Assembly (NCBI GenBank): GCA_021730635.1
Contig: JAJNNC010000014.1
Span: 62,001 to 126,000 of the forward strand
Direction of reading: 5' to 3'
DNA: 64,000 bases
Source of the DNA: Catalimonadaceae bacterium JC749
GTDB taxonomy: Bacteria; Bacteroidota; Bacteroidia; Cytophagales; Cyclobacteriaceae
Positions 28,369 to 36,638 of this stretch are shown piece by piece (the first letter of the stretch is position 1; each line of letters begins with the position of its first letter). Below the pieces are notes generated by a model. It saw only the letters and a program-made list of their open reading frames with translations. It searched no databases and had not been told where the DNA came from. The translations under genes were made by a program, and so were the position numbers.

Positions 28369-29586
28369 ATGAAAATTACAAATATCAAAGCAACCACCGT
28401 AGCCGTACCCCTGGAAGCCCCGATACGGCATGCCAACGGATGTCACTGGGGGCGATTTGTCAGAACTATTGTAGAAGTAGAAACCGATGAAGGCATCACC
28501 GGCCTGGGGGAAATGGGTGGAGGCGGGGAGTCCGCCGAAGCTGCTATCCATGGGTTAAAAAGTTATCTGGTCGGGCATGATCCCATGCAACTGGAAGCGA
28601 TGTACTGGAAAATATGCAACCCTACGGCTTCCCTGTACAACAACCGATTGCAATTGCATGCCGCCCTGGAATTTGCCTGTATCGATATCATCGGAAAGAA
28701 GCTGGGCATCCGTGCCTGCGATTTATTGGGCGGTTCCCTACGGGAAGAAGTGCCTTTTGCCTCTTATATTTTTTTTAGATACCCCAACGAAAAGACGGGG
28801 CAGGGCGGGGAAGAAACGGCTGAGCAGATCGTAAAACATGCTAAAGAACTCGTCCAACAACACGGTTTTCAAACCCACAAACTAAAAGCGGGTGTATTTC
28901 ATCCCGACCATGAAATAGAAGTATTGAGAGCCTTATCGGAAGTCTTCCCGGGCCACAAGGTGAGGATAGACCCGAATGCTGCCTGGAGTGTGGAAGAGGC
29001 CATTCGCATTGGCCGGGCCATAGAAGATTTACCGAACGATTATTTTGAAGACCCCACCTGGGGATTGGAAGGTATGCGGAGGGTCAGGCAAAAGGTGCGT
29101 ATTCCTACCGCTACCAATACTGTTGTGATCAACTTTGAACAACTGGCAGCCAGCATCCGTCAGGAAGCGATGGATGTGATCTTGTTGGATACCACTTTCT
29201 GGGGAGGGCTGAGACAAGCCTGGAAAGCAGGGGTGGTCTGTGAAAAATTTCAGCTGGGCGTAGCCGTTCACAGTTCGGGAGAATTGGGTATACAACTGGC
29301 TACCATGCTGCATCTTGGCGCAAGTACCCCGAATTTATCCTTTGCGGCAGATGCCCATTACCATCATCTCACCGATGATATCATCCAAGGCGGATTAATG
29401 AAATACCATCAGGGTACCCTCAGCGTACCCAAAGGTCCTGGCCTGGGTATTGAACTAGACAGAGACAAGCTAAAGCAATACGCGGAATACTATAAAGAAG
29501 TGGGGGGTTATCCTTACGATCGTGATCCCCAAAGACCTGATTGGTTTAGTGTACTTCCCGAAAAAAAATGGGCTACCATCAAATAA
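28369..29586 (+). CDS. Enolase-superfamily sugar-acid dehydratase, glucarate-dehydratase type
   Basis: The 405-residue enzyme has the capping domain (about 1-130) and the TIM-barrel domain. The catalytic set is readable: KxK at K171/K173 (THKLKAG), metal ligands D201 (RIDPNAAW), E227 (YFEDP) and N250 (TATNTVV), and the D274/H301 dyad ([19 protein letters not shown]). The Asn as third metal ligand and the spacing between these residues match the glucarate dehydratase subgroup rather than mandelate racemase. The enzyme should remove water from an acid sugar to give a 2-keto-3-deoxy acid; the true substrate may be another aldonate or aldarate. It is followed after 8 bp by an SMP-30 lactonase, a logical partner. 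Confidence 0.85.
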   Translation: MKITNIKATTVAVPLEAPIRHANGCHWGRFVRTIVEVETDEGITGLGEMGGGGESAEAAIHGLKSYLVGHDPMQLEAMYWKICNPTASLYNNRLQLHAALEFACIDIIGKKLGIRACDLLGGSLREEVPFASYIFFRYPNEKTGQGGEETAEQIVKHAKELVQQHGFQTHKLKAGVFHPDHEIEVLRALSEVFPGHKVRIDPNAAWSVEEAIRIGRAIEDLPNDYFEDPTWGLEGMRRVRQKVRIPTATNTVVINFEQLAASIRQEAMDVILLDTTFWGGLRQAWKAGVVCEKFQLGVAVHSSGELGIQLATMLHLGASTPNLSFAADAHYHHLTDDIIQGGLMKYHQGTLSVPKGPGLGIELDRDKLKQYAEYYKEVGGYPYDRDPQRPDWFSVLPEKKWATIK

Positions 29587-29594
29587 CAGACATT

Positions 29595-30449
29595 ATGGCA
29601 TTAACGATTGAAAACGTATCAGTATTTGCAGACGGCTTAGATCATACAGAATGTATTGCGGTACATCCGGATGGTTCTGTGTGGGCGGGAGGGGAAACCG
29701 GACAGCTATACCGCATTGCTTCCGATGGGAGTCAGATAGAAGAAATCAATAACACAGGGGGATTTATTCTGGGCATTGCCTTTTCTCCGGATGCCCGTTG
29801 GCTGGCCGCCTGTGATCTGAAGAAAAAGTGTGTCTGGAAATTAGAGCTGGAAAGTAATCGTCTCGAGCCATTTGCGACAGGAGCGGAGGGTCAGACCTTT
29901 AACATCCCCAATTTTCCTGTTTTTGACCGGCAGGGAAATGTATATGTATCAGAAAGTGGTGCTTTCCGGGAAGTCAAAGGGAAAGTATATCGCTTCGACC
30001 AGCAGGGAAATGGGCAGGTGTGGCACAAGGGGCCTTTTAATTTTGCTAACGGTATGGCGCTTTCTGCGGATAAAAAATACCTGTATGTCGTGTGCACCTG
30101 GTTGCCTGGGGTTGAGAGAATAGAAATCAGGCCCGACGGTACTGCCGGGAAAAGGGAAGTCTATGTTACCTTACCGCAAACCTGTCCGGATGGTATTGCC
30201 TTTGACCAAAATGGAAATTTATATGTGTCCTGCTATGTACCCAACAGCATCTATGTGGTAAACCCGCAGCAGGAAGTCAGGCTTTTGGTGGATGACTGGG
30301 AAGGGCATACCTTGTCGAATCCGACCAACATTGCTTTTGGGGGCAAAGATTTTCAGCAGTTATTCACCGCGAATTTGGGAAGGTGGCATATCAGCACCCT
30401 TCCCATGCCTGTACCAGGGTTACAATTAGCCTGCCATCCAGCGCGATAG
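29595..30449 (+). CDS. SMP-30/gluconolactonase-family protein
   Basis: The product from ATG 29595 has 284 residues and no signal peptide. It is a six-bladed propeller of the SMP-30/regucalcin family, shown by repeated blades ECIAVHPDGSVWAGGETGQLYRI, GFILGIAFSPDARWLAACD, NFPVFDRQGNVYVSESG, FANGMALSADKKYLYVVCTW and CPDGIAFDQNGNLYVSCY. Family members hydrolyse sugar lactones with a divalent metal; likely ligands include E in HTECIAV, N in PNFPV and FANGM, and D in CPDGI. It would open the lactone feeding the adjacent dehydratase. An earlier in-frame ATG at 29568 would overlap the previous gene and is less likely. It is the last gene of the 11-gene PUL1 run. Confidence 0.88.
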   Translation: MALTIENVSVFADGLDHTECIAVHPDGSVWAGGETGQLYRIASDGSQIEEINNTGGFILGIAFSPDARWLAACDLKKKCVWKLELESNRLEPFATGAEGQTFNIPNFPVFDRQGNVYVSESGAFREVKGKVYRFDQQGNGQVWHKGPFNFANGMALSADKKYLYVVCTWLPGVERIEIRPDGTAGKREVYVTLPQTCPDGIAFDQNGNLYVSCYVPNSIYVVNPQQEVRLLVDDWEGHTLSNPTNIAFGGKDFQQLFTANLGRWHISTLPMPVPGLQLACHPAR

Positions 30450-30752
30450 CCTTTTATCGGCAGAGGCCTGAAACTTCCTTACAGATTAAAATAGTGCCGG
30501 ATCAACTTGCTGAGGCATCCCCTTTTTTTATGGGATAAAACCATCCTGTGACCATCAGGTTTTGTAGATTTCAAAGCATATCTTGCCAGCTTAAAAGGAA
30601 ATCAATAAATTGAAAGCCGGGAAATCAATACTGATGATAGCGCTGCTTCCCACAGTAGATTAGAATACAGTGAACTGGGAGAGCAGGCTACCTCAGTGAG
30701 GGTGACATATTATTTTTAAACAAAACATCTACATCAATCTAAACTTTTATTT
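30450..30752. other. Intergenic region, 303 bp
   Basis: This spacer ends the PUL1 run and precedes the next sugar-acid block. A weak stem, ATCCC (30517-30521) with GGGAT about 12 bp on, encloses a run of T; it is too short to call a terminator with confidence. No gene is seen. Confidence 0.4.
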
Positions 30753-31640
30753 ATGCAGCTTTCGATACACAACTGGATGCGTGCTGAACCCGTAGCCACC
30801 ACTATCCGCAGAATTGCTTCGCTAGGCTATCAGAAACTGGAAATCGCCGGAGAACCTGAGGCATACAATACCAAAGAAGTCAGGAAGTTATTAAAAGAAA
30901 ATGGCTTACAATGTTGGGGCTCGGTCACGCTGATGCTGGAAGACCGTAACCTGCTGGCAAAAGAGGAGGCCCAGCGGGAAAAATCCATACAATATGTCAA
31001 GGATGTGGTGCGTATGGTCAAGGAACTGGAGGGCCACATGGTGTCTGTAGTGCCAGGCACGGTAGGCAAGATCGTGCCCGATGCCAGACCGGAAGAAGAG
31101 TGGGATTGGGCGGTAGCCTGTATGAAGGAGATCTACGATTATGCTGAATCTTCCGGTATTCTTCTGGGGATAGAACCTATCAACCGCTTTGAAACTTACT
31201 TTGTTAACCGGGGAGACCAGGCGCTGGCGCTCGCCAAAGCCGTTGGCCCTCGTTGTGGCGTCTGTCTGGATACCTTCCATATGAATATCGAAGAAGATAA
31301 TACCTATGAAGCCATCCGCAGAGCCAAAGGCAGATTGGTAGGATTTCATGTGGCAGACAACAATCGCATGGCTCCCGGCATGGGAACTTTGAACTGGCCT
31401 AAAATTTTAGAAACCCTGCATGAGGTAGGTTATGATCAAGCACTTTCAGTAGAATTCTGTGCGCCTCTGGATCGTACACCAGCCAATGTCTATCCCAATG
31501 CTATCGATGAAAATCCGGAAGGCTTGTCCCCGGAACAGAAAAAATTCCTGGAAGACCATGGCAGCACTTCCGTGACCGATGAATTTTATACCATGCTCAC
31601 CCGCAAATCTGCCGAAACCCTTTTACCTTTGATCCGATAA
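30753..31640 (+). CDS. Sugar isomerase/epimerase, ketose 3-epimerase-like TIM barrel
   Basis: The 295-residue protein belongs to the AP-endonuclease-2/xylose-isomerase-like TIM-barrel family. The metal-binding quartet is visible as E141 (GIEPINRFE), D173 (CLDTFHMNIEE), H199 (GFHVADNNR) and E234 (SVEFCAP). The spacing 32-26-35 is almost that of D-tagatose/D-psicose 3-epimerases (33-26-35). These enzymes epimerise ketoses at C3, or isomerise related sugars; the substrate cannot be fixed from sequence. There is no signal peptide, so it acts in the cytoplasm. It opens a four-gene block and is separated by only 1 bp from the next enolase-superfamily gene. Confidence 0.85.
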   Translation: MQLSIHNWMRAEPVATTIRRIASLGYQKLEIAGEPEAYNTKEVRKLLKENGLQCWGSVTLMLEDRNLLAKEEAQREKSIQYVKDVVRMVKELEGHMVSVVPGTVGKIVPDARPEEEWDWAVACMKEIYDYAESSGILLGIEPINRFETYFVNRGDQALALAKAVGPRCGVCLDTFHMNIEEDNTYEAIRRAKGRLVGFHVADNNRMAPGMGTLNWPKILETLHEVGYDQALSVEFCAPLDRTPANVYPNAIDENPEGLSPEQKKFLEDHGSTSVTDEFYTMLTRKSAETLLPLIR

Positions 31641-31641
31641 T

Positions 31642-32811
31642 ATGAAAATAAGTAACGTAGAAGCCTACTGGCTGCGCTGTCCTATTCCCAAGGAAAAGCA
31701 ACATGCCTCCGATTATGGATTGCTCACCGATTTTGATATGACCTTGGTCGTCGTGACGTTGGAAAACGGCTTACAGGGTTTTGGAGAAGCCAAAGCTGCG
31801 GTCGGTTCCTCCGGCGTTTGTGCCTCCATTGTGAGTTGTGTAGAAAACGAATTGAAACCTGCGCTCATCGGCAAAGATGCCTCTCAGATCAACAAGCTCT
31901 GGGAACATGTGTACAATGGCACCCGTGATCACTATGCGCTGAAGAGAGGAAGAAAATTTCCCATCCTGGGCCGCAGAGGCCTCACCATTTCCGCCTTGAG
32001 TGGAATAGACACCGCCCTGTGGGATCTGAAAGGAAAAATGCTGGAGGTGCCGGTGGTGGCCTTGCTGGGAGGGGCGTGCCGCGACCAAATGCCTGCTTAT
32101 GCCAGCGGGGGCTGGGCCGATGTTGACCGCATAGGAGAGCAGTTGCAGGGCTATGTGGCCAAAGGTTTTACAGGTGTCAAAATGCGGGTAGGGGTGATGG
32201 ATGAAACTGTGGAAAAGAGTGTAGCCCGGGTAAAAGCAGCCCGTGAAGCACTGGGCAATGATATAAAGCTGATGGCCGATGCGCATGGTACCTATAGCGT
32301 GCCTGAAGCCAGGCAGTTTTGCCGGGGCGTGGAAGACTGTAACCTGTATTGGTTTGAAGAGCCGCTCAGCCCTGACAACAAACAGGGTACGGCGGAAGTC
32401 AGAGCGGCCACCAGCATTCCTATCGCAGCCGGCGAGAGCGAATACACCAGTTTTGATGTGCGGGATTTAATAGCAGTCAGGGCTATTGATGTAGTACAGC
32501 CCGATGCTGCCATCATAGGCGGTATTTCCGAGGCAGTTCGGGTGAGCCATTTGGCAAGTGTCTACCAGCTGGAACTGGCCCCGCATTGCTGGGGGTCTGC
32601 TTTTTCATTTATGGCGGGTGTCAATGTAGCGTTTGCCTCTCAGGCAGCTACCATCATTGAATTCTCTCTGGGAGGGAATCCTATGATGTATGAACTGGTG
32701 CAGGAGAAGATAGAAGCCAAAGAGGGCATGATAGCCGCTCCTCAACGTCCGGGGTTAGGACTGACCCTCAACTGGGATTTTGTCAAAGAGTATGCCCAAA
32801 AGATATCCTAG
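31642..32811 (+). CDS. Enolase-superfamily sugar-acid dehydratase, mandelate-racemase type
   Basis: The 389-residue protein has the two-domain enolase-superfamily fold. Active-site residues seen are K180/R182 (VKMRVG, a KxR variant of the KxK motif), metal ligands D213 (LMADAHGTY), E239 (FEEPLSPDN) and E265 (AAGESEYT), and the D288/H315 dyad (VVQPDAAIIGG, APHCWGSA). The KxR form and H215 after the first Asp are features of several mandelate-racemase-subgroup acid-sugar dehydratases. It differs in subgroup from the enzyme at 28369-29586, so the two probably act on different acid sugars or stereoisomers. It begins 1 bp after the isomerase stop, a sign of coupled translation. Confidence 0.85.
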   Translation: MKISNVEAYWLRCPIPKEKQHASDYGLLTDFDMTLVVVTLENGLQGFGEAKAAVGSSGVCASIVSCVENELKPALIGKDASQINKLWEHVYNGTRDHYALKRGRKFPILGRRGLTISALSGIDTALWDLKGKMLEVPVVALLGGACRDQMPAYASGGWADVDRIGEQLQGYVAKGFTGVKMRVGVMDETVEKSVARVKAAREALGNDIKLMADAHGTYSVPEARQFCRGVEDCNLYWFEEPLSPDNKQGTAEVRAATSIPIAAGESEYTSFDVRDLIAVRAIDVVQPDAAIIGGISEAVRVSHLASVYQLELAPHCWGSAFSFMAGVNVAFASQAATIIEFSLGGNPMMYELVQEKIEAKEGMIAAPQRPGLGLTLNWDFVKEYAQKIS

Positions 32812-32884
32812 GAAGTATCCCCGAATGCGGGAAAACCCTCGGCTGACAATTAGTATTTGAATGTTGAACTAAAATATAGAAACT

Positions 32885-33376
32885 ATGGCACGTGCACTTA
32901 AAATTAACCATGTTACGCTCATTGTAGATAATTTGGAAAAGGCCGGCGAGTTTTATGAAAAAGAACTAGGCCTGGAACCTTTACCTGCTTTCCTGTTTGA
33001 CTACCCTACCGGATTCTTCAAATTCAATGAGGAGCAGCAACTCCACATCACCGAATGGGAGGATGCCAGTTCTTTTCGTGGGCATATCTGTGTACAGGTG
33101 GATGATTTTAACAGCATCTTTTATCGGATGAAAGAGCTCAATGTCATCGATACCAAGCCCTGGGGCAAAGTGAGACGCTTGCCCGACGGCGCTATGCAGA
33201 TGTTTATCCGGGATCCTTCCGGTAATCTTGTAGAAATATCCTCAGCGCCTGATGCCCAGATTGATCCGGCCATTTTTGAAGATGAACTCTATGAGGAAGG
33301 GCTGTACAAATCTAACCGTAACGATTACCGGGGTTACAAAAGTGAAAACGCCACCCTGTATCACCATAAATCATAA
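32885..33376 (+). CDS. VOC (glyoxalase/bleomycin-resistance fold) protein
   Basis: This 163-residue cytoplasmic protein has the paired beta-alpha-beta-beta-beta units of the vicinal-oxygen-chelate family: INHVTLIVDNLEKAGEFYEKELGL at the start, and GHICVQVDDFNSIFYRMKE with FIRDPSGNLVEISS in the second half. Candidate metal ligands are His in NHVTLIV, His in GHICVQV and Glu in NLVEISS. The last 35 residues, rich in Tyr, Asn and Lys, extend beyond the usual domain. Members include lyases, dioxygenases and epimerases, so a role in the flanking sugar-acid route is only inferred from its place between the dehydratase and the dehydrogenase. Confidence 0.82.
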   Translation: MARALKINHVTLIVDNLEKAGEFYEKELGLEPLPAFLFDYPTGFFKFNEEQQLHITEWEDASSFRGHICVQVDDFNSIFYRMKELNVIDTKPWGKVRRLPDGAMQMFIRDPSGNLVEISSAPDAQIDPAIFEDELYEEGLYKSNRNDYRGYKSENATLYHHKS

Positions 33377-33386
33377 GTAGAGGATA

Positions 33387-34337
33387 GTGAAGCGTATCTT
33401 ATTATTGGAATCGGTGGTAGAAGAAGCCTTCCAGCAATTAAAACAACAGGCACAGCTCTTTACAGCCTATCAGGGTGAATCTATCCGTGAGATCATAGAA
33501 AATAATGATATTCATGCCATCATTACCCGGGGGAAAGGCCAGGTAAATAGCTCCCTGATAGAGCGTTGTGAGAAACTGGAAGTCATTGCCCGCTGTGGTG
33601 TGGGGCTGGATAATGTGGATGTGGCCGCTGCCACCCAAAGGCATATCAAAGTCATCAATGCCCCTGGCGCCAATGCGGGAACCATTGCCGAACATACTTT
33701 AACGCTGATGCTGATGCTGATCCGGAACGCTTACAAGGCAGTCGCTGAGGTAAAAGCAGAACGCTGGGCGTGGCGCAACCAGTACAGTGGCGATGAGCTG
33801 GCCGGAAAAACGTTAGGGATTTTAGGGCTGGGTCATATAGGCAAACGCGTAGCCCGACTGGCCGAAGCCTTTGGCATGAAGGTGGTTTACTGGAACAGAT
33901 CGCAGGGGCAGCATCCCTATCAGCGCTTATCGTTGGAAGAAGTCCTGCGCCTGTCGGATATGGTCAGCCTGCATCTTCCCCTGACAGCACAAACGGCCAA
34001 CCTTATAGGAGAAGCGCAGTTGTTGCTCATGCAACCCCATGCTTTTTTGATCAATACAGCCCGGGGCGGCCTCATAGACCAGGCCGCATTACTCAAGGCC
34101 TTAAACCAGGGTAAGCTGGCCGGTTACGGTGCCGATGTGCTGGCAGAGGAACCACCTCCTGCTGAGGATCCTCTCATCCAACATCCTAACACGATCATCA
34201 CACCCCATACAGGCAGCCTGACAGCTACCACTTACCGCCACATGTGTGTGTTTACAGTGCAGAATGTGTTGGCCGTATTGGCAGGAGAAGAACCTGATCC
34301 TCATTGTATCTTCAACAGAAAAGAATTAGGGATATAG
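33387..34337 (+). CDS. D-isomer-specific 2-hydroxyacid dehydrogenase
   Basis: The 316-residue NAD(P)-dependent enzyme starts at GTG 33387, 10 bp after the VOC gene. It has the split catalytic domain (about 1-95 and 285-316) around a Rossmann domain with GILGLGHIGKRVARL (GxGxxG). Catalytic residues lie in INTARGGLID (Arg), DVLAEEPP (Glu) and ITPHTGSLT (His), and the hinge NAPGANAGTIAEHTL is characteristic. Members reduce 2-keto acids or oxidise D-2-hydroxy acids, for example glycerate, phosphoglycerate or hydroxypyruvate. Here it may reduce a keto acid formed by the sugar-acid dehydratases, which is inference from position. Confidence 0.9.
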   Translation: MKRILLLESVVEEAFQQLKQQAQLFTAYQGESIREIIENNDIHAIITRGKGQVNSSLIERCEKLEVIARCGVGLDNVDVAAATQRHIKVINAPGANAGTIAEHTLTLMLMLIRNAYKAVAEVKAERWAWRNQYSGDELAGKTLGILGLGHIGKRVARLAEAFGMKVVYWNRSQGQHPYQRLSLEEVLRLSDMVSLHLPLTAQTANLIGEAQLLLMQPHAFLINTARGGLIDQAALLKALNQGKLAGYGADVLAEEPPPAEDPLIQHPNTIITPHTGSLTATTYRHMCVFTVQNVLAVLAGEEPDPHCIFNRKELGI

Positions 34338-34553
34338 CTGAAAGGCTAAAGGGCAGGAATACCTCATTTTTTACCCAATGCAATCGTTCAGGGTATCATC
34401 CTTCGGGTTGGCTTCCCTGATAATATCTTCTATGCATTTGAGAACCTTGTGAATCAGTTGCTCGTTTTTTTGTGTGTCAACTTTACTATCTTATCGCCTA
34501 TATCGTAGCATCCAGGTGCTCAGGCGCTTCAACATTCATATCACGAGAAACCT

Positions 34554-35654
34554 ATGCATAAGGACAGACAAAAAAAGCAGGTAAAAATCACTTTCAATCA
34601 CGCTATCAGCTTGAATGAAGCTGGCAAGCATGTACGCGATGGCTTATCTTCAGCCGTTATAACGGGCAAAAATCTATGGACCTGCTGCGATGAACGGAGC
34701 AGCCTGGAACGACTGACACGCCAGCCAGATGGCAGCTTTGGAGATCATACCACTTTTGACCTGAACCAGTTCCTCAAACTGCCGGCTGGGGAGGCTTGTG
34801 AAGTGGACATTGAAGGGCTGGGTGTGGATGGTCATCAATGTTTATGGGTAGTGGGCTCTCACAGCCTGGCTCGTAAGAAGCCCAAAAAGAAGGATTCTCC
34901 TGAAAAGCAGATCAAACGCTTAGCCAAAGTCAAAGAAGATCCCAACCGTTATGTGCTGGCCAGAATTCCTTTGATGAAGGAAGAAGCCACAGGCAATTAT
35001 GTACTATGCCATACCTGCCAGGATGCTCAGTATCCTTCCAAAACGGTGAAGGCCGCGCAGCTGATCAGCGCAGAGCAGGGTAATCAGCTGATGGAAGTGT
35101 TGGCGGAAGATGATCATTTTAAAAGGTTTATGAAAATTCCTGGGAAGGATAATGGTTTTGATATTGAAGGGTTGGCCATTGACAAGGGGAAAATATTTGT
35201 GGGCGTCCGGGGACCCGTACTCAGAGGCTGGGCCGTCATCCTGGAGCTGCAGGTGGAAGATAAGGAAGAAGGATATTTTCAACTCAAGCCCGATCCTCAG
35301 GGCCGACTGTATAAAAAACATTTTTTGCACCTGGAGGGTATGGGCATCAGAGATTTACGGGTCAGAGGCAAGGAGTTGTTAATCCTGGCAGGGCCTACCA
35401 TGGATTTGGATGGTACGATTGCGGTCTATCGATGGAAAGAAGGCTTGAGCCAGCAGTCGGAAGCGATCGTACACCGCAGTGAACTGGAAAGACTTTTTGA
35501 TGTGCCTCATGGCAGTGGCGACACCACAGGCCAGGATAAGGCGGAAGGGATGGCTCTGCTGGATGAGGATCAGGTGTTGATTGTCTTTGATAGCCCTACA
35601 CTTGTCCGAAAACCAGATGAGGCAAGTGTGTTGGCCGACATTTACACGCTCTGA
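34554..35654 (+). CDS. DUF3616-domain protein
   Basis: The 366-residue protein has no signal peptide. It matches my memory of DUF3616: an opening SSAVITGKNLWTCCDERSSLERLTRQPDGSF, the central VDIEGLGVDGHQCLWVVGSHSLARKKPK, a repeat of the theme as FDIEGLAIDKGKIFVGVRGPVLRGWA and a final KAEGMALLDEDQVLIVFDSP. The three 'IEG(L/M)' phrases suggest a beta-propeller built from degenerate repeats. No activity is known for the family. It lies 216 bp from the dehydrogenase and 120 bp from the TerB-like gene, and is probably transcribed on its own. Confidence 0.78.
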   Translation: MHKDRQKKQVKITFNHAISLNEAGKHVRDGLSSAVITGKNLWTCCDERSSLERLTRQPDGSFGDHTTFDLNQFLKLPAGEACEVDIEGLGVDGHQCLWVVGSHSLARKKPKKKDSPEKQIKRLAKVKEDPNRYVLARIPLMKEEATGNYVLCHTCQDAQYPSKTVKAAQLISAEQGNQLMEVLAEDDHFKRFMKIPGKDNGFDIEGLAIDKGKIFVGVRGPVLRGWAVILELQVEDKEEGYFQLKPDPQGRLYKKHFLHLEGMGIRDLRVRGKELLILAGPTMDLDGTIAVYRWKEGLSQQSEAIVHRSELERLFDVPHGSGDTTGQDKAEGMALLDEDQVLIVFDSPTLVRKPDEASVLADIYTL

Positions 35655-35774
35655 GAACCTTGCCTTTACAAAGAAAACGGTCTGTGTAGGATGCCGGAGA
35701 GATCGTTCGTAGCAGATGGCAGCTTAAATTATATCGCTTTATACCGCTAACATAATCGGTAGCTACGGGTTACT

Positions 35775-36566
35775 ATGAGCAAACCAATGGCTTACAGTAA
35801 GATGAAAGAAGAGCAAACTACTTTACTAAAAGGTTATTCTCAGGAAGAGAAAGCTGCTTATTTTGGCGCATTAGCCACTGTGGCTGCTGCCGATGGTCAT
35901 GCCAGTGATGAAGAATTAGAATACCTGGAGATGATGGGAGAAGCGGCAGCGCTTCCGGACAATGTACAGCAAGAGCTGGTATCTATCGCACGCAATCCAT
36001 CACAGCTTAACCTGCAGCAGTGTCTGGAGGTACTCAAGAAAAGCCAATTGCGCTTTTCCTTTGTCAGCGATATCATCAGCTTTGCCAAAGCGGATGGAAA
36101 ATATACGGCGGAGGAGCAGCAACACATCCAGCAGATGTCCGACTATCTGAATATCAATCAGGAGCAGTTCAGTATACTGGATCAGTTTGTCAACAAAGCC
36201 AATGATGCCCAACAGCATGGAGAGGATCCTACCTCACAAGCCTTCTTGCACAAGAATGGTTTAGAGGACAGATTTAAGAAAGCAGGTATCTCCCCACAAA
36301 TGATACAGGGCATGCTGGGTATCCTGGCCCCTATGGTACTCTCTAAAATGATGGGTGGCCGCCGTAAGCATGGTATGAAGGGCGGTGGCTTGCTGGGAAG
36401 TTTGTTGGGCGGCAGTATGTACAGAAGCGGAGGAGGGCTGGGCTCCATCATCTCCATCCTGGGAGGGCTCAACGGCCGGCGGGGTTATAGCAGCATGGGA
36501 TCTGGCGGCTTGGGCAGCATGCTCGGCAAAATATTGAGCAGCGGTAAGCATGGCAGAGGTTGGTAA
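35775..36566 (+). CDS. TerB-like protein with glycine-rich C-terminus
   Basis: Residues about 20-145 of this 263-residue protein form an all-helical TerB-type domain: KAAYFGALATVAAADGHASDEELEYLE and, one repeat later, SFAKADGKYTAEEQQHIQQMSDYL, each with the acidic 'AxADGxxxxxE' motif that binds metal in TerB/DjlA-like domains. After a Gln-rich linker comes a tail (about 185-263) of Gly, Met, Ser and Arg (LLGSLLGGSMYRSGGGLGS), with low complexity and some hydrophobic stretches. The tail may contact membrane or self-associate. Tellurite resistance should not be assumed: TerB domains occur in many stress and envelope systems. A hairpin follows the stop. Confidence 0.75.
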   Translation: MSKPMAYSKMKEEQTTLLKGYSQEEKAAYFGALATVAAADGHASDEELEYLEMMGEAAALPDNVQQELVSIARNPSQLNLQQCLEVLKKSQLRFSFVSDIISFAKADGKYTAEEQQHIQQMSDYLNINQEQFSILDQFVNKANDAQQHGEDPTSQAFLHKNGLEDRFKKAGISPQMIQGMLGILAPMVLSKMMGGRRKHGMKGGGLLGSLLGGSMYRSGGGLGSIISILGGLNGRRGYSSMGSGGLGSMLGKILSSGKHGRGW

Positions 36567-36609
36567 AGAAATCTCTGCATGTTCCTGTGCCGGAAATGAA
36601 CGATGTGAT

Positions 36610-36638
36610 GGGTCAGTGAAAAAGGCTGACCCTGTTTT
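36610..36638 (+). terminator. Intrinsic terminator after the TerB-like gene
   Basis: A 7-bp perfect stem, GGGTCAG (36610-36616) and CTGACCC (36626-36632), with a 9-base loop is followed by TGTTTT. It lies between two convergent genes and ends the plus-strand transcript. Confidence 0.7.

Noticed and set aside
35775-36566. Tellurite resistance cassette
   Set aside because: Only one TerB-like domain is present; no other ter genes are nearby.
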